Below are positions 18,339 through 26,689 of a stretch of DNA of 64,000 nucleotides, piece by piece. The stretch comes from Methanobacteriota archaeon (lineage in GTDB: Archaea > Thermoplasmatota > Poseidoniia > Poseidoniales > Poseidoniaceae). The DNA is taken from NCBI GenBank assembly GCA_002720095.2, contig PBGP02000009.1:1-64000 (forward strand), given 5' to 3'. The notes under the pieces were generated by a model. It was not told the origin of the DNA. It ran no database searches and was given only the letters and a program-made list of their open reading frames with translations. Within the stretch, counting starts at the first letter, position 1. Every line of letters begins with the position of its first letter. A program made the translations under genes and the position numbers.

Positions 18339-18347
18339 ATCATATAC
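18339..18347 (+). promoter_or_regulatory. TATA-like box for the LDL-A-like surface protein
   Basis: An AT-only segment around ATCATATAC lies about 26 bases upstream of the ATG at 18371, which fits transcription starting at or next to the start codon (leaderless mRNA). Motif and spacing only. Confidence 0.35.
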
Positions 18348-18370
18348 TAGTATGAACGGGATATTATTCA

Positions 18371-20941
18371 ATGAATAAATTATCTTTGAAGAAGAGTAGC
18401 GTTTTGTTTATGACGCTTTTGTTAGTAATGACTGTTTTTGTTTCGGTGCCAGCATCATCTGAAACAGCTCTACCATCTGATCGTTCTTGGGGTGTTTCCT
18501 ATGATTGGTCAGAATCAGGAGAAGATGTGTTTACATTGACTGGATTGAATATTGATGAGATTTTGGCTAAATTCTCAGAAGCAGCGGAAGTGGCAGGTTT
18601 TGAAATGTTAGTTGCCCAGGTTTCGACTGGAGAATCAATGTTTTTTATTGACCAAACAGTACTCGCAGATGAGAAAACGGTAGATGATTTAAGTGGAACA
18701 GCCCACCAAGTTAACCAACATGTTACAGATCTAAAAGTAGTGAATGGAATGCTATTTGACATGATAATGTTAATGGAGTGGGAAGATGAAAATGCAGGTA
18801 GTGATGATGAAAAACTTACGCAACAAGGAGCCTCAATAGACTTTTCAGTCCAGATGAGTCTTGATGTATTACTGTCATTAGATTCAAGATACGTGGAGTA
18901 TCGAACTGTTGCAGGCAATGAAATTGTTGGAGCAGATATGGTTACTACAATGGATTCTGAGTTAACATTCAATATGAATCACGATAGTACTTGGATGGGT
19001 GGAGATGATTCCATTGACATCTCAATGGCAATGTCTAACAGTATCGGAGCAGGAATTATCGATTCTAATGTTGAGTGGCGTTTAGACCAGCCTTATGACG
19101 TGCATGATTCAATAGATACTTCAGTTACAGACAGCTTCAATTGGATTTGTAATGATGATTTTGAGGAACTAAAAATACAAGATGAAAAAGAGCAAATATA
19201 TCTTGGAAATGGTGAATTCGAAGATGGAGAAGTTTTCGAAAGAAATATTTTCACATCCTGTGGTGAGATGACAGGAAATTATGCATCAGAGCTCAACTAT
19301 GGCTTTTCACTTTCAGGAGTACCCGCTGAATTAATGGGGTTAGATGTAGATACATTCAATGTAGACATTAGCGATCAACCACAATATACTGGTGATTTCA
19401 CGTTTTCTCTTAGTGACTTAGATAATTCAGACTCTGATGACCCAGATGTAGTAATTATTGATGAAAGCAATGAAGATGATGATCAAATGACTGATGAAGA
19501 AGAATATTATGATAAACATGATGGAACAGATCTTGGAGTTTGGGAGTTTAACCCAGATAAAACTTACAATGTAGCTATTGATGACTCGGGCACAAAAGTA
19601 GAAGCAATGAGTTTCTTAGGTTCTCCAGTACCAGTACCTCATTTAGGAATGAATGTTGCATTATTAATGAATGCATTTGAGGGAAGTGAGGATGATCCAG
19701 GAATCTTCGAAGTAGTCGGAGAAGAAATTGCAGAAATAATGGAAGAACTAGGCCCTGAAATGGTAGGTACTTGTGACGACGGATATACGGAGTTATCATT
19801 AAACATGTACAACGATGGATATGAAGACTGTATGGATGGATCAGATGAGGTATTTGAACATAAATTCGATTGTAGATACACTTGGGGAGTATCAGTCCCA
19901 CATGAATTGGTAAATGACGGAACTCAAGATTGTGAATACGGATCAGATGAATCTGATGTATTTCCAGAACATGAATTTGAATGTGATAACGGTCAAAGTA
20001 TTATGCTTTATCAAGTAAATGATGGCATTACTGATTGTACTGATGAATCCGATGAAATAGGTTTCACTAAAGATAACAGGTTCACATGTGTTGACATGTC
20101 TGCAAGTATTCCAGTTCAGTACGTGAATGACGGAACTGCTCAATGCGCTGATGAATCAGATGAGGGAGAAGAATTCGAACCATCTTCAGAGCTAATGAAT
20201 GTATTTGAGCACATTGGTGATTCAAACATAGAAACGACTTTGGAAACATTTTCAGAGGATTTAGAGGCAAGAATGACTGATGGTTCACTTGAACCAATAG
20301 ATTTCCCATTCACTGGTGCAGATGGAGACTTGTTATGGTATGATGGAGCACCAGCAGGTTTCTTGACCTTTGTCGAGGAAAAGAATTCTGACGGAGTTGC
20401 ACAAGAATATGTATTCATAGGTCCAGAAACAGAAGGATATGAGAGAGCTCCTAGTTCATTAGGATTTGAGTATTTAGTTGGCGCGGCCGTATCTGATGCT
20501 ATTGAAGATGTTGGAGACGTTGATGAATTGTCAGATATTGTCACAGACCAATACGACTTAGATGGAGACGGAGTACCTGATCAGTTAGAAGGTATTGCTG
20601 ATGGAAGCATAGATGATGCACAAGCATTAGCATCTGCAGACAGTGATGGAGACGGTGTTTCTGACTTAAATGATCAATGCCCAACAACTCCTGAAGGTAG
20701 TGATGTTTCTAATGATGGATGCGCTGTTGTTCAAGAGGATTCTAATGCAGATAATAATGCAGACAATAATGCTGATAATAATGCTGATAATAACCTCGAT
20801 GCTGGCGATAGTTCAGATACAACAGAAACTAACGTAGATGAAGCAGCATCCGAAGACGGTGGAATGATTCCTTCAGTTTCATTCATTGCTACAATATGTG
20901 TACTCGCACTAGCTGGAATAATTTCGACTAGAAGAGATTAG
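18371..20941 (+). CDS. Surface protein with LDL-receptor-A-like repeats and TSP3 unit
   Basis: The 856-residue protein has a signal peptide (about 1-31), a large unrecognised beta-rich N-terminal region, four cysteine repeats at about 465-602 with the core VNDGxxDCxDGSDE (variants YNDGYEDCMDGSDE, VNDGTQDCEYGSDE, VNDGITDCTDESDE, VNDGTAQCADESDE), a TSP3-like calcium loop (DLDGDGVPDQ, DSDGDGVSDLNDQCP) at about 735-780, an NADN tetrapeptide repeat, and a C-terminal hydrophobic helix followed by STRRD. The acidic DC.DGSDE signature is that of LDL-receptor class A modules, which bind calcium. The C-terminal helix plus arginines could be an anchor or sorting signal, but no PGF motif is present. Confidence 0.75.
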   Translation: MNKLSLKKSSVLFMTLLLVMTVFVSVPASSETALPSDRSWGVSYDWSESGEDVFTLTGLNIDEILAKFSEAAEVAGFEMLVAQVSTGESMFFIDQTVLADEKTVDDLSGTAHQVNQHVTDLKVVNGMLFDMIMLMEWEDENAGSDDEKLTQQGASIDFSVQMSLDVLLSLDSRYVEYRTVAGNEIVGADMVTTMDSELTFNMNHDSTWMGGDDSIDISMAMSNSIGAGIIDSNVEWRLDQPYDVHDSIDTSVTDSFNWICNDDFEELKIQDEKEQIYLGNGEFEDGEVFERNIFTSCGEMTGNYASELNYGFSLSGVPAELMGLDVDTFNVDISDQPQYTGDFTFSLSDLDNSDSDDPDVVIIDESNEDDDQMTDEEEYYDKHDGTDLGVWEFNPDKTYNVAIDDSGTKVEAMSFLGSPVPVPHLGMNVALLMNAFEGSEDDPGIFEVVGEEIAEIMEELGPEMVGTCDDGYTELSLNMYNDGYEDCMDGSDEVFEHKFDCRYTWGVSVPHELVNDGTQDCEYGSDESDVFPEHEFECDNGQSIMLYQVNDGITDCTDESDEIGFTKDNRFTCVDMSASIPVQYVNDGTAQCADESDEGEEFEPSSELMNVFEHIGDSNIETTLETFSEDLEARMTDGSLEPIDFPFTGADGDLLWYDGAPAGFLTFVEEKNSDGVAQEYVFIGPETEGYERAPSSLGFEYLVGAAVSDAIEDVGDVDELSDIVTDQYDLDGDGVPDQLEGIADGSIDDAQALASADSDGDGVSDLNDQCPTTPEGSDVSNDGCAVVQEDSNADNNADNNADNNADNNLDAGDSSDTTETNVDEAASEDGGMIPSVSFIATICVLALAGIISTRRD
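20744..20791 (+). repeat. Four tandem 12-base units encoding NADN
   Basis: Four near-identical 12-mers (AATGCAGATAAT and variants) encode Asn-Ala-Asp-Asn four times in the stalk between the TSP3 unit and the membrane helix of the LDL-A-like protein. Third-position variants (GCA/GCT, GAT/GAC) show the array is not brand new. Copy number may vary between strains. Confidence 0.8.
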
Positions 20942-20958
20942 AGAAATGGCTTTAATGG

Positions 20959-20971
20959 ATGGCTGGGCCAT
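20959..20971 (+). other. Small hairpin between two surface-protein genes
   Basis: ATGGC (20959-20963) and GCCAT (20967-20971) form a 5-bp inverted repeat with a 3-base loop in the 39-base gap between the LDL-A-like gene and the next gene. It could mark an mRNA end or be chance. Confidence 0.25.
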
Positions 20972-20980
20972 TGACTACAA

Positions 20981-21844
20981 ATGAGTAGTCACAAGTGGCC
21001 TAGAACTTTAGCAAGGCTGATATCTTTATTCGGAGTAATCGTTCTAGTATCATTGTCCAGCACGTCTGATTGGTTTGTTATCAATGGAGAAGGGAAATAT
21101 GTTGAGGGTATACCTAGGGAGCCTGCAATTTTGATTAATTACACTGTAAATAGTACCGAAGAACAGGTAGATTTAGAATTTAAAAACTATACACCACTAA
21201 GAACTTATTGGAGGAATAGGGAACCTCCAGTATCACAAATTCAACCTACGATTAAGGAGTATTCTTCAGAAGACTTAGAAAATATGGATTTTAAAGAAGA
21301 AGAAGAAGAAACTATACTTGATCTAGAAATGTCAAGGGAAATCATGTCTTATCTTTTCGTCACAATGATTATTATTCATTTATTGATGTTACTAGCCCCA
21401 AATTTAAATTTGCTAATACCATTATTAGTTTGGTTTTTAGGATTTATAGGATTCATTATAATTGTTCCTATGGGGGTGTTAAATTCTTTTGGATTTGAAG
21501 GGCCAACTGGAGGTTTCTCCGATGAAACAGAAGAATCAGAGTTTGCACATCTGAACGTTGATACTAGTTTTGATATTGATACGGAAGGTATAATATTTAC
21601 CATTGAAACTTTAGGATTTGATTTGGGTCTAGTTCCATCGGATGAACAGGATAATGTGTCTCAAAATAAACCAGCAGAAGGAGAAGAAAATTATGATTCA
21701 TTGATTGGATTCGATGCTTATCTACAATTAGAATTCTCAGACGCTCTAAGTTATTGGTGCTATATTCCAATAATTATTACCTTAGTTTATTTCGTGGATA
21801 GAATAGATAAGAAAATTTACTCTAAAAATAATGAAGAGGAATAA
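20981..21844 (+). CDS. Hypothetical four-helix membrane protein
   Basis: The 287-residue protein has an N-terminal helix (about 10-27), a 90-residue extracytoplasmic segment with a conserved-looking SDWFVINGEGKYVEG start, two helices in the middle (EIMSYLFVTMIIIHLLMLLA and NLLIPLLVWFLGFIGFIIIV), an acidic loop of about 85 residues, and a final helix (CYIPIIITLVYFV) with a charged tail. No family was recognised. It follows the LDL-A-like protein by 39 bases and may be its operon partner. It is convergent with the giant beta-helix gene with no spare base between stops. Confidence 0.6.
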   Translation: MSSHKWPRTLARLISLFGVIVLVSLSSTSDWFVINGEGKYVEGIPREPAILINYTVNSTEEQVDLEFKNYTPLRTYWRNREPPVSQIQPTIKEYSSEDLENMDFKEEEEETILDLEMSREIMSYLFVTMIIIHLLMLLAPNLNLLIPLLVWFLGFIGFIIIVPMGVLNSFGFEGPTGGFSDETEESEFAHLNVDTSFDIDTEGIIFTIETLGFDLGLVPSDEQDNVSQNKPAEGEENYDSLIGFDAYLQLEFSDALSYWCYIPIIITLVYFVDRIDKKIYSKNNEEE

Positions 21845-24800
21845 TCAAATATCTAATTCATCTTCTAAAATAAAATCATTCGGAGATTTTTCATCTTTAA
21901 TTGTCAATGAATCCCAAGTCTCAACATAATCTTCAATTTCAATCAATCTTAACGATCTTTTTCTGATAAAAATCGCTAAAAAGAATGAGATAAATAATGC
22001 ACTGATAAAACCCCCAATAAGGACATTCTCTCCTCCACCTAACATTTGAATAATTGTTCTTTCTGCTTGATTAACTTTAATGTCAATAACTTTTTCATCA
22101 GATGTTAAATCTACGTCTATAGCTGTAACTCTGATTGAAGCGAAACCTTCTGTATTTGGAGTCAACGTCAACACTGTACTCCAAATTCCGTCATTAGCTA
22201 TCAAGTCTCCATTGGTTCCGTTATCATTTAGTTTTATGAACCAGTTTTGAGAACCTAATATTATTGTTGCCGTTAAATTTTGTGTTGTATTATCACTATC
22301 AATTAATTTAATTGTTATTTTTAATTCTGATTTTTCACCCACTGTAACTATTTGAGGGTGAACATTAAAATCTTCTAAAACAGGTCTGCTTGATTCTACA
22401 AAAATATTGACAATTTTTTCAGCGGATCCTCCTAGTTCATCAAATATTATTAGTTTAAGTTTATATTTACCGGGATTTAAATTATATTCGAGATTAGTAC
22501 TATCAATTCCATCTAAAACTATTTCCCACGAGTTTAACTCTGATTTAATTTCCCACCTGAAATTTAAGATATCATTGTCGGGATCGAAAGATTCTTCTGC
22601 AGATAAATTGATTTTTTGTCCTGCTTCAAATGTAAATGTATTAGAGCTCCATTCAAAATGTGCTGTTGGTGAAGTAATCGAAGGTACAGGATTAGAAGAT
22701 AAAACGTTTAGGATTAGATAATATACTGATTGCATATCATTTGAATCCGTAAGGATAAGTGATAAATTATGTATTCCTCTTGGTAATTTGATAGAGAATA
22801 TTTCATTTGAATTTATTTGTGATAATTTTATACCAGAATTTGAAACCAAAATAGTAGAGTTCTCTGCTAATGTCCAAGTGAATGAATCTCCATCGTAATC
22901 AATACTATTCCTTAAATCAAATAAAATACTTTGATTTGATCTAAAATCATTTTCTAAATTGGGGCTATCTAACATCAGGACTGGTGAAGAGGGGAGTACT
23001 TCGATAGAAATTGAGGAAAATACCGAGCTATGATACCCGTCATTAATTTCAAGTGTTACAGTATGATTACCAGCAGATAATCTTCCTGTCCAACCAAGAG
23101 AATTTTCATTATTTTCTAACAGAATTAATCCATCTAAATCACTACTCCATGTTACAGTTAGCAAATCACTTTTAATCGTTGACAGATTAGAATTGCAATA
23201 CAAGTAATTATCAATTTTCCACTGATTTCTTAAATTTTCACAACTAGAATCCCAATCACCACTTCCATTAGTGATAAATGTAATTAAATCAGAACTTCGA
23301 TAATTCTCGGCCACGTTATTTAATATTGAGCTAATAGATGCAATTGGCGGTGAATTCTCTACATTAACCATTATTGTTTTCGTGCTCGACTCCCAATTAG
23401 GATTTGAATCAGCTACAGACAATGTTATTTCATGTAATCCAGAACTTAACCATCCATCCCATATTAAAGCTTCAGAATCACTACCATTCTTGAGTATACC
23501 GTCTAAATTAGAGACCCATTGAACGAATATTTCATCATTTTCTGGATCATATGATGAGCTTCCATTCAAGATTATTTTTGAGGATGAAAACTCATTAACC
23601 CTTTCAACTTCAAAATTAGCTATTGGCCTTTCGTTAAATAATATTATTTTTATATTTTTCGAAATTAAATTTCCTGCGACCCCATCATTAAATGTGATTG
23701 TAACATCAATCTCATCATTTGGAGAATCAATAAATGATAAAAACCATCTTTTCTCACTATTTGGTGGAATTGTTTGTTGGTTGTAAGAGTTTGTTAGAAA
23801 TATTTCCATTGTTTCACCCTCAGGATCAAATGTACCATTTACATTGAATTCAACGATAGTAGACCGAGGAATTCTAAGTACTCCATCACCATCAGCCGTA
23901 GGATAAGTTTCTAAATTTACAACAATAGGCAGATTTGTCAAGGTAATAGTTTTATTTTCAAATGAGCATGAATATTTGTCGTCACAAACCTTAAGCGTTA
24001 TTTTGTGCGTTCCATCAGAGAGGCAATTGATTGAGTTTCCGCTATTGGCTAAGAAAAGTGATTTATTTAAATTAATTTCAGGATGATTACACTCAGGTTT
24101 ATCCAAAAGCTCGCCGTCTAAATCACTAGTCCATACAAAATTTAATTCATCATTTTCTAAATCCCAAGATTCTGTTGAATTAAATTCTACAACACCTTTA
24201 CTAGGGAAAATTTGATTTTCATCTGGATTTGACCATATTATTATCGGCGCTTGATTAGATAGATTTAAGTTACAATACAACACAATATCATTTTCAAATT
24301 TTTCTATTCCCGTATTATTGACAACATTATCGTATGAACATGAAATATCTAACTCCTCGCTTTGACTAGAAACAGTAATTTCAGATACTGAACTCCATTC
24401 TCTAACAATATAGTTCTGCATTTTTGCGTATCCAAAATAATCAGTATTCATCGACATATCGTCATTAAAATAAGAAAAATTAATATTTAATTCAGCGAAA
24501 GGTAATCTATTTTGAAATTGATTTTTTACCCAAATTTCAATATCATAAGCCTCTTCAATAATTGATCCCGTTTCAATAACTGAGAAATTTAAGTCAATAT
24601 TTTTTGGTTTGTGTAAATGTAGGATGCTATTCTGATCTTTAATTTTTATTACAACATTTTGACTATTAATGGCTTCCAGTTGTGAAATGTTAATATTTGA
24701 ATTTGAAATACTAATTTCACCATCACAAATTACTGACTCCCCTCCTTTGTTCAAATTAACAAGATTCATACATTTTTCACTTTTTATTGAGCTATTGCTG

Positions 24801-26626
24801 AGGTATGAATCAGTTCTAGCATTACTCCCATTCCAGAATAATCCAAATCCATTATTTTGATTCCCATGAATGTTAAGATTGTTTATTTTTGCAGCACCAT
24901 TTATTTCTGCAATTGGGCCAGTACGATTCATCTTAATCGATACGTTGTCGAGATTAATATGGCCGATTTGGGTTAAACCCTCATTATTTGCATAAATTCC
25001 GTATCCATCATTTTTTGGTTCGTAAATTAAGATATTTTTAAGATATAAATCTATACTATCTTCGATATAAATTCCTCCAAATGCATCATTTGTAGACGTG
25101 CAATTAATACATGTCACATTTCTATTGTTCGATTCAACATTGTTAGATAGATGAAATACTATTCCTGATCCTTCTATGTTATCTGCAGATTGATATCCAT
25201 TTGAATTCGAGGTGAGATTCTGTAAAATTACATTACTTGAATCAAAGATATATGCTCCAGACTTATGATTATCTGAAACATTAACCCAATTAGTCCTAAC
25301 TGTTGCGTGATCAATAAATAAACCGAATTTAGAATTATTATGTAAATTCCAGTTTTTCCCATTAGTGGCCCCCCTTTCAATATGAATCCCTGATCCAGTT
25401 GAATTTGAGACATGAATATTTTGTAATTCGGGAGGCCCGTTATCAAAAGCAGCAAAGATATAGATTCCAGAATCATGTCCATAAGTATTGTCTTTACCAC
25501 AATTTTTCACCTGAACATCTTTCATAAACAGCGAATCATCAACCAAATATCCAATTATCCCTGGAACAGGGTTGTCATGAATATTGATATTTTCGAAAAT
25601 AGCTCCGCTAGTGTTCACCTCAATCGCTGCAACACCCTCTTGAAATTCATATCCGTTGGAATTAATACCTCCTGTGCCCGAGACTTCTAAATTTTCAAAT
25701 GTAGCCATAACATAATTTGTATAATTTGTGTGGTCATTTTTATCTATAATGACTCCATAAAACCTGCTATTTTTGATTATTGTATCTTTAATCACTGCAT
25801 TTGTTCGGATGTTATCATCAAATTGTCTAACCCAAACCCCATTATCACATCTGTTGAGTTCTACATCTTGGAAAAAAGGTATTGAATCCATTATCCATAA
25901 ACATGTAGCGGCGGCTAAAGTTGAACCTGTTACGTTATTTATATCAATATTTGAATAGAGACCTCCAGAATTCCCCCAGAAATTAAATCCTCTAGTTAAT
26001 GTTCCATTAATGTATACTCCATCAAAAATAGGTGTAGACATGTTTCCAACTGAAATTGCAATTCCATATCTCCAGTTATTGTTGTTTCCACCATGTTCAT
26101 CTATCCCACCCTGTTCAATGTGTACATTGAAAAAGTATGGATTTGCGGCGTCGTAAATATCTATTCCGACCTTATCAGCATTTTCGATAATTAGATTATT
26201 AAATGTCGGATCACTGGAAAATATTGTTACACCAAAATCACTGTTCTTAATTGTAAGATTATCGATTTTATGTGCTTTATTCTTTGATTGTGATTCAAAT
26301 GAAATACCTCTATGATCGCCTGTACCTTGGTTATTCATCACAACTGGACATGAATTTGTACCTTCAATAATTAAGCGACCTTGAATAATTAATCTTACTC
26401 CTTGATCTAAATTTACTTGAGTACAGGTTTCAATAATTAAGATTTCATTTGGTTGTAGAACGTAGTCTGTATTAAGATTAACTACTCCATTCCAATTTAT
26501 GGTGTTTTTAGTGATAGATTTAATATTTTTTTTAGGTTTTAGTTCTGTTAATTCATATGTAAATGGCTGATACATCATTGAAATTATAAAAAATACAACT
26601 AAAAATACGCATTTACTCTTGTGCAC
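21845..26626 (-). CDS. Giant beta-helix/PKD surface protein
   Basis: The 1593-residue protein starts with a signal peptide (KCVFLVVFFIISMMYQPFTY). Residues from about 50 to 650 form a right-handed parallel beta-helix as in NosD or pectate-lyase-like folds, with repeated motifs such as G-I-x-I and N-x-S-x-x-G-I. From about 770 to 1430 there are several PKD/cadherin-like units (SSYDPENDEIFVQW, LNGSSSYDPEND, SFDPDNDILNFRWE), then a further beta domain with DNGTNGDLIANDGIWS, a membrane helix (about 1533-1553) and an acidic 40-residue tail. The start is GTG. It is likely a carbohydrate-binding or adhesive cell-surface protein, without visible catalytic residues I can assign. Confidence 0.8.
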   Translation of the reverse strand: MHKSKCVFLVVFFIISMMYQPFTYELTELKPKKNIKSITKNTINWNGVVNLNTDYVLQPNEILIIETCTQVNLDQGVRLIIQGRLIIEGTNSCPVVMNNQGTGDHRGISFESQSKNKAHKIDNLTIKNSDFGVTIFSSDPTFNNLIIENADKVGIDIYDAANPYFFNVHIEQGGIDEHGGNNNNWRYGIAISVGNMSTPIFDGVYINGTLTRGFNFWGNSGGLYSNIDINNVTGSTLAAATCLWIMDSIPFFQDVELNRCDNGVWVRQFDDNIRTNAVIKDTIIKNSRFYGVIIDKNDHTNYTNYVMATFENLEVSGTGGINSNGYEFQEGVAAIEVNTSGAIFENINIHDNPVPGIIGYLVDDSLFMKDVQVKNCGKDNTYGHDSGIYIFAAFDNGPPELQNIHVSNSTGSGIHIERGATNGKNWNLHNNSKFGLFIDHATVRTNWVNVSDNHKSGAYIFDSSNVILQNLTSNSNGYQSADNIEGSGIVFHLSNNVESNNRNVTCINCTSTNDAFGGIYIEDSIDLYLKNILIYEPKNDGYGIYANNEGLTQIGHINLDNVSIKMNRTGPIAEINGAAKINNLNIHGNQNNGFGLFWNGSNARTDSYLSNSSIKSEKCMNLVNLNKGGESVICDGEISISNSNINISQLEAINSQNVVIKIKDQNSILHLHKPKNIDLNFSVIETGSIIEEAYDIEIWVKNQFQNRLPFAELNINFSYFNDDMSMNTDYFGYAKMQNYIVREWSSVSEITVSSQSEELDISCSYDNVVNNTGIEKFENDIVLYCNLNLSNQAPIIIWSNPDENQIFPSKGVVEFNSTESWDLENDELNFVWTSDLDGELLDKPECNHPEINLNKSLFLANSGNSINCLSDGTHKITLKVCDDKYSCSFENKTITLTNLPIVVNLETYPTADGDGVLRIPRSTIVEFNVNGTFDPEGETMEIFLTNSYNQQTIPPNSEKRWFLSFIDSPNDEIDVTITFNDGVAGNLISKNIKIILFNERPIANFEVERVNEFSSSKIILNGSSSYDPENDEIFVQWVSNLDGILKNGSDSEALIWDGWLSSGLHEITLSVADSNPNWESSTKTIMVNVENSPPIASISSILNNVAENYRSSDLITFITNGSGDWDSSCENLRNQWKIDNYLYCNSNLSTIKSDLLTVTWSSDLDGLILLENNENSLGWTGRLSAGNHTVTLEINDGYHSSVFSSISIEVLPSSPVLMLDSPNLENDFRSNQSILFDLRNSIDYDGDSFTWTLAENSTILVSNSGIKLSQINSNEIFSIKLPRGIHNLSLILTDSNDMQSVYYLILNVLSSNPVPSITSPTAHFEWSSNTFTFEAGQKINLSAEESFDPDNDILNFRWEIKSELNSWEIVLDGIDSTNLEYNLNPGKYKLKLIIFDELGGSAEKIVNIFVESSRPVLEDFNVHPQIVTVGEKSELKITIKLIDSDNTTQNLTATIILGSQNWFIKLNDNGTNGDLIANDGIWSTVLTLTPNTEGFASIRVTAIDVDLTSDEKVIDIKVNQAERTIIQMLGGGENVLIGGFISALFISFFLAIFIRKRSLRLIEIEDYVETWDSLTIKDEKSPNDFILEDELDI

Positions 26627-26689
26627 GTATGGTCGAGATTTTTAATCCTTTCAAGACTTTGGGGTAAAATGCTCAATGAACTAGTAAAT

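Noticed and set aside
20860-20941. PGF-CTERM archaeosortase signal at the end of the LDL-A-like protein
   Set aside because: A hydrophobic helix followed by arginines is present, but the PGF tripeptide before it is not. A plain C-terminal anchor is enough.
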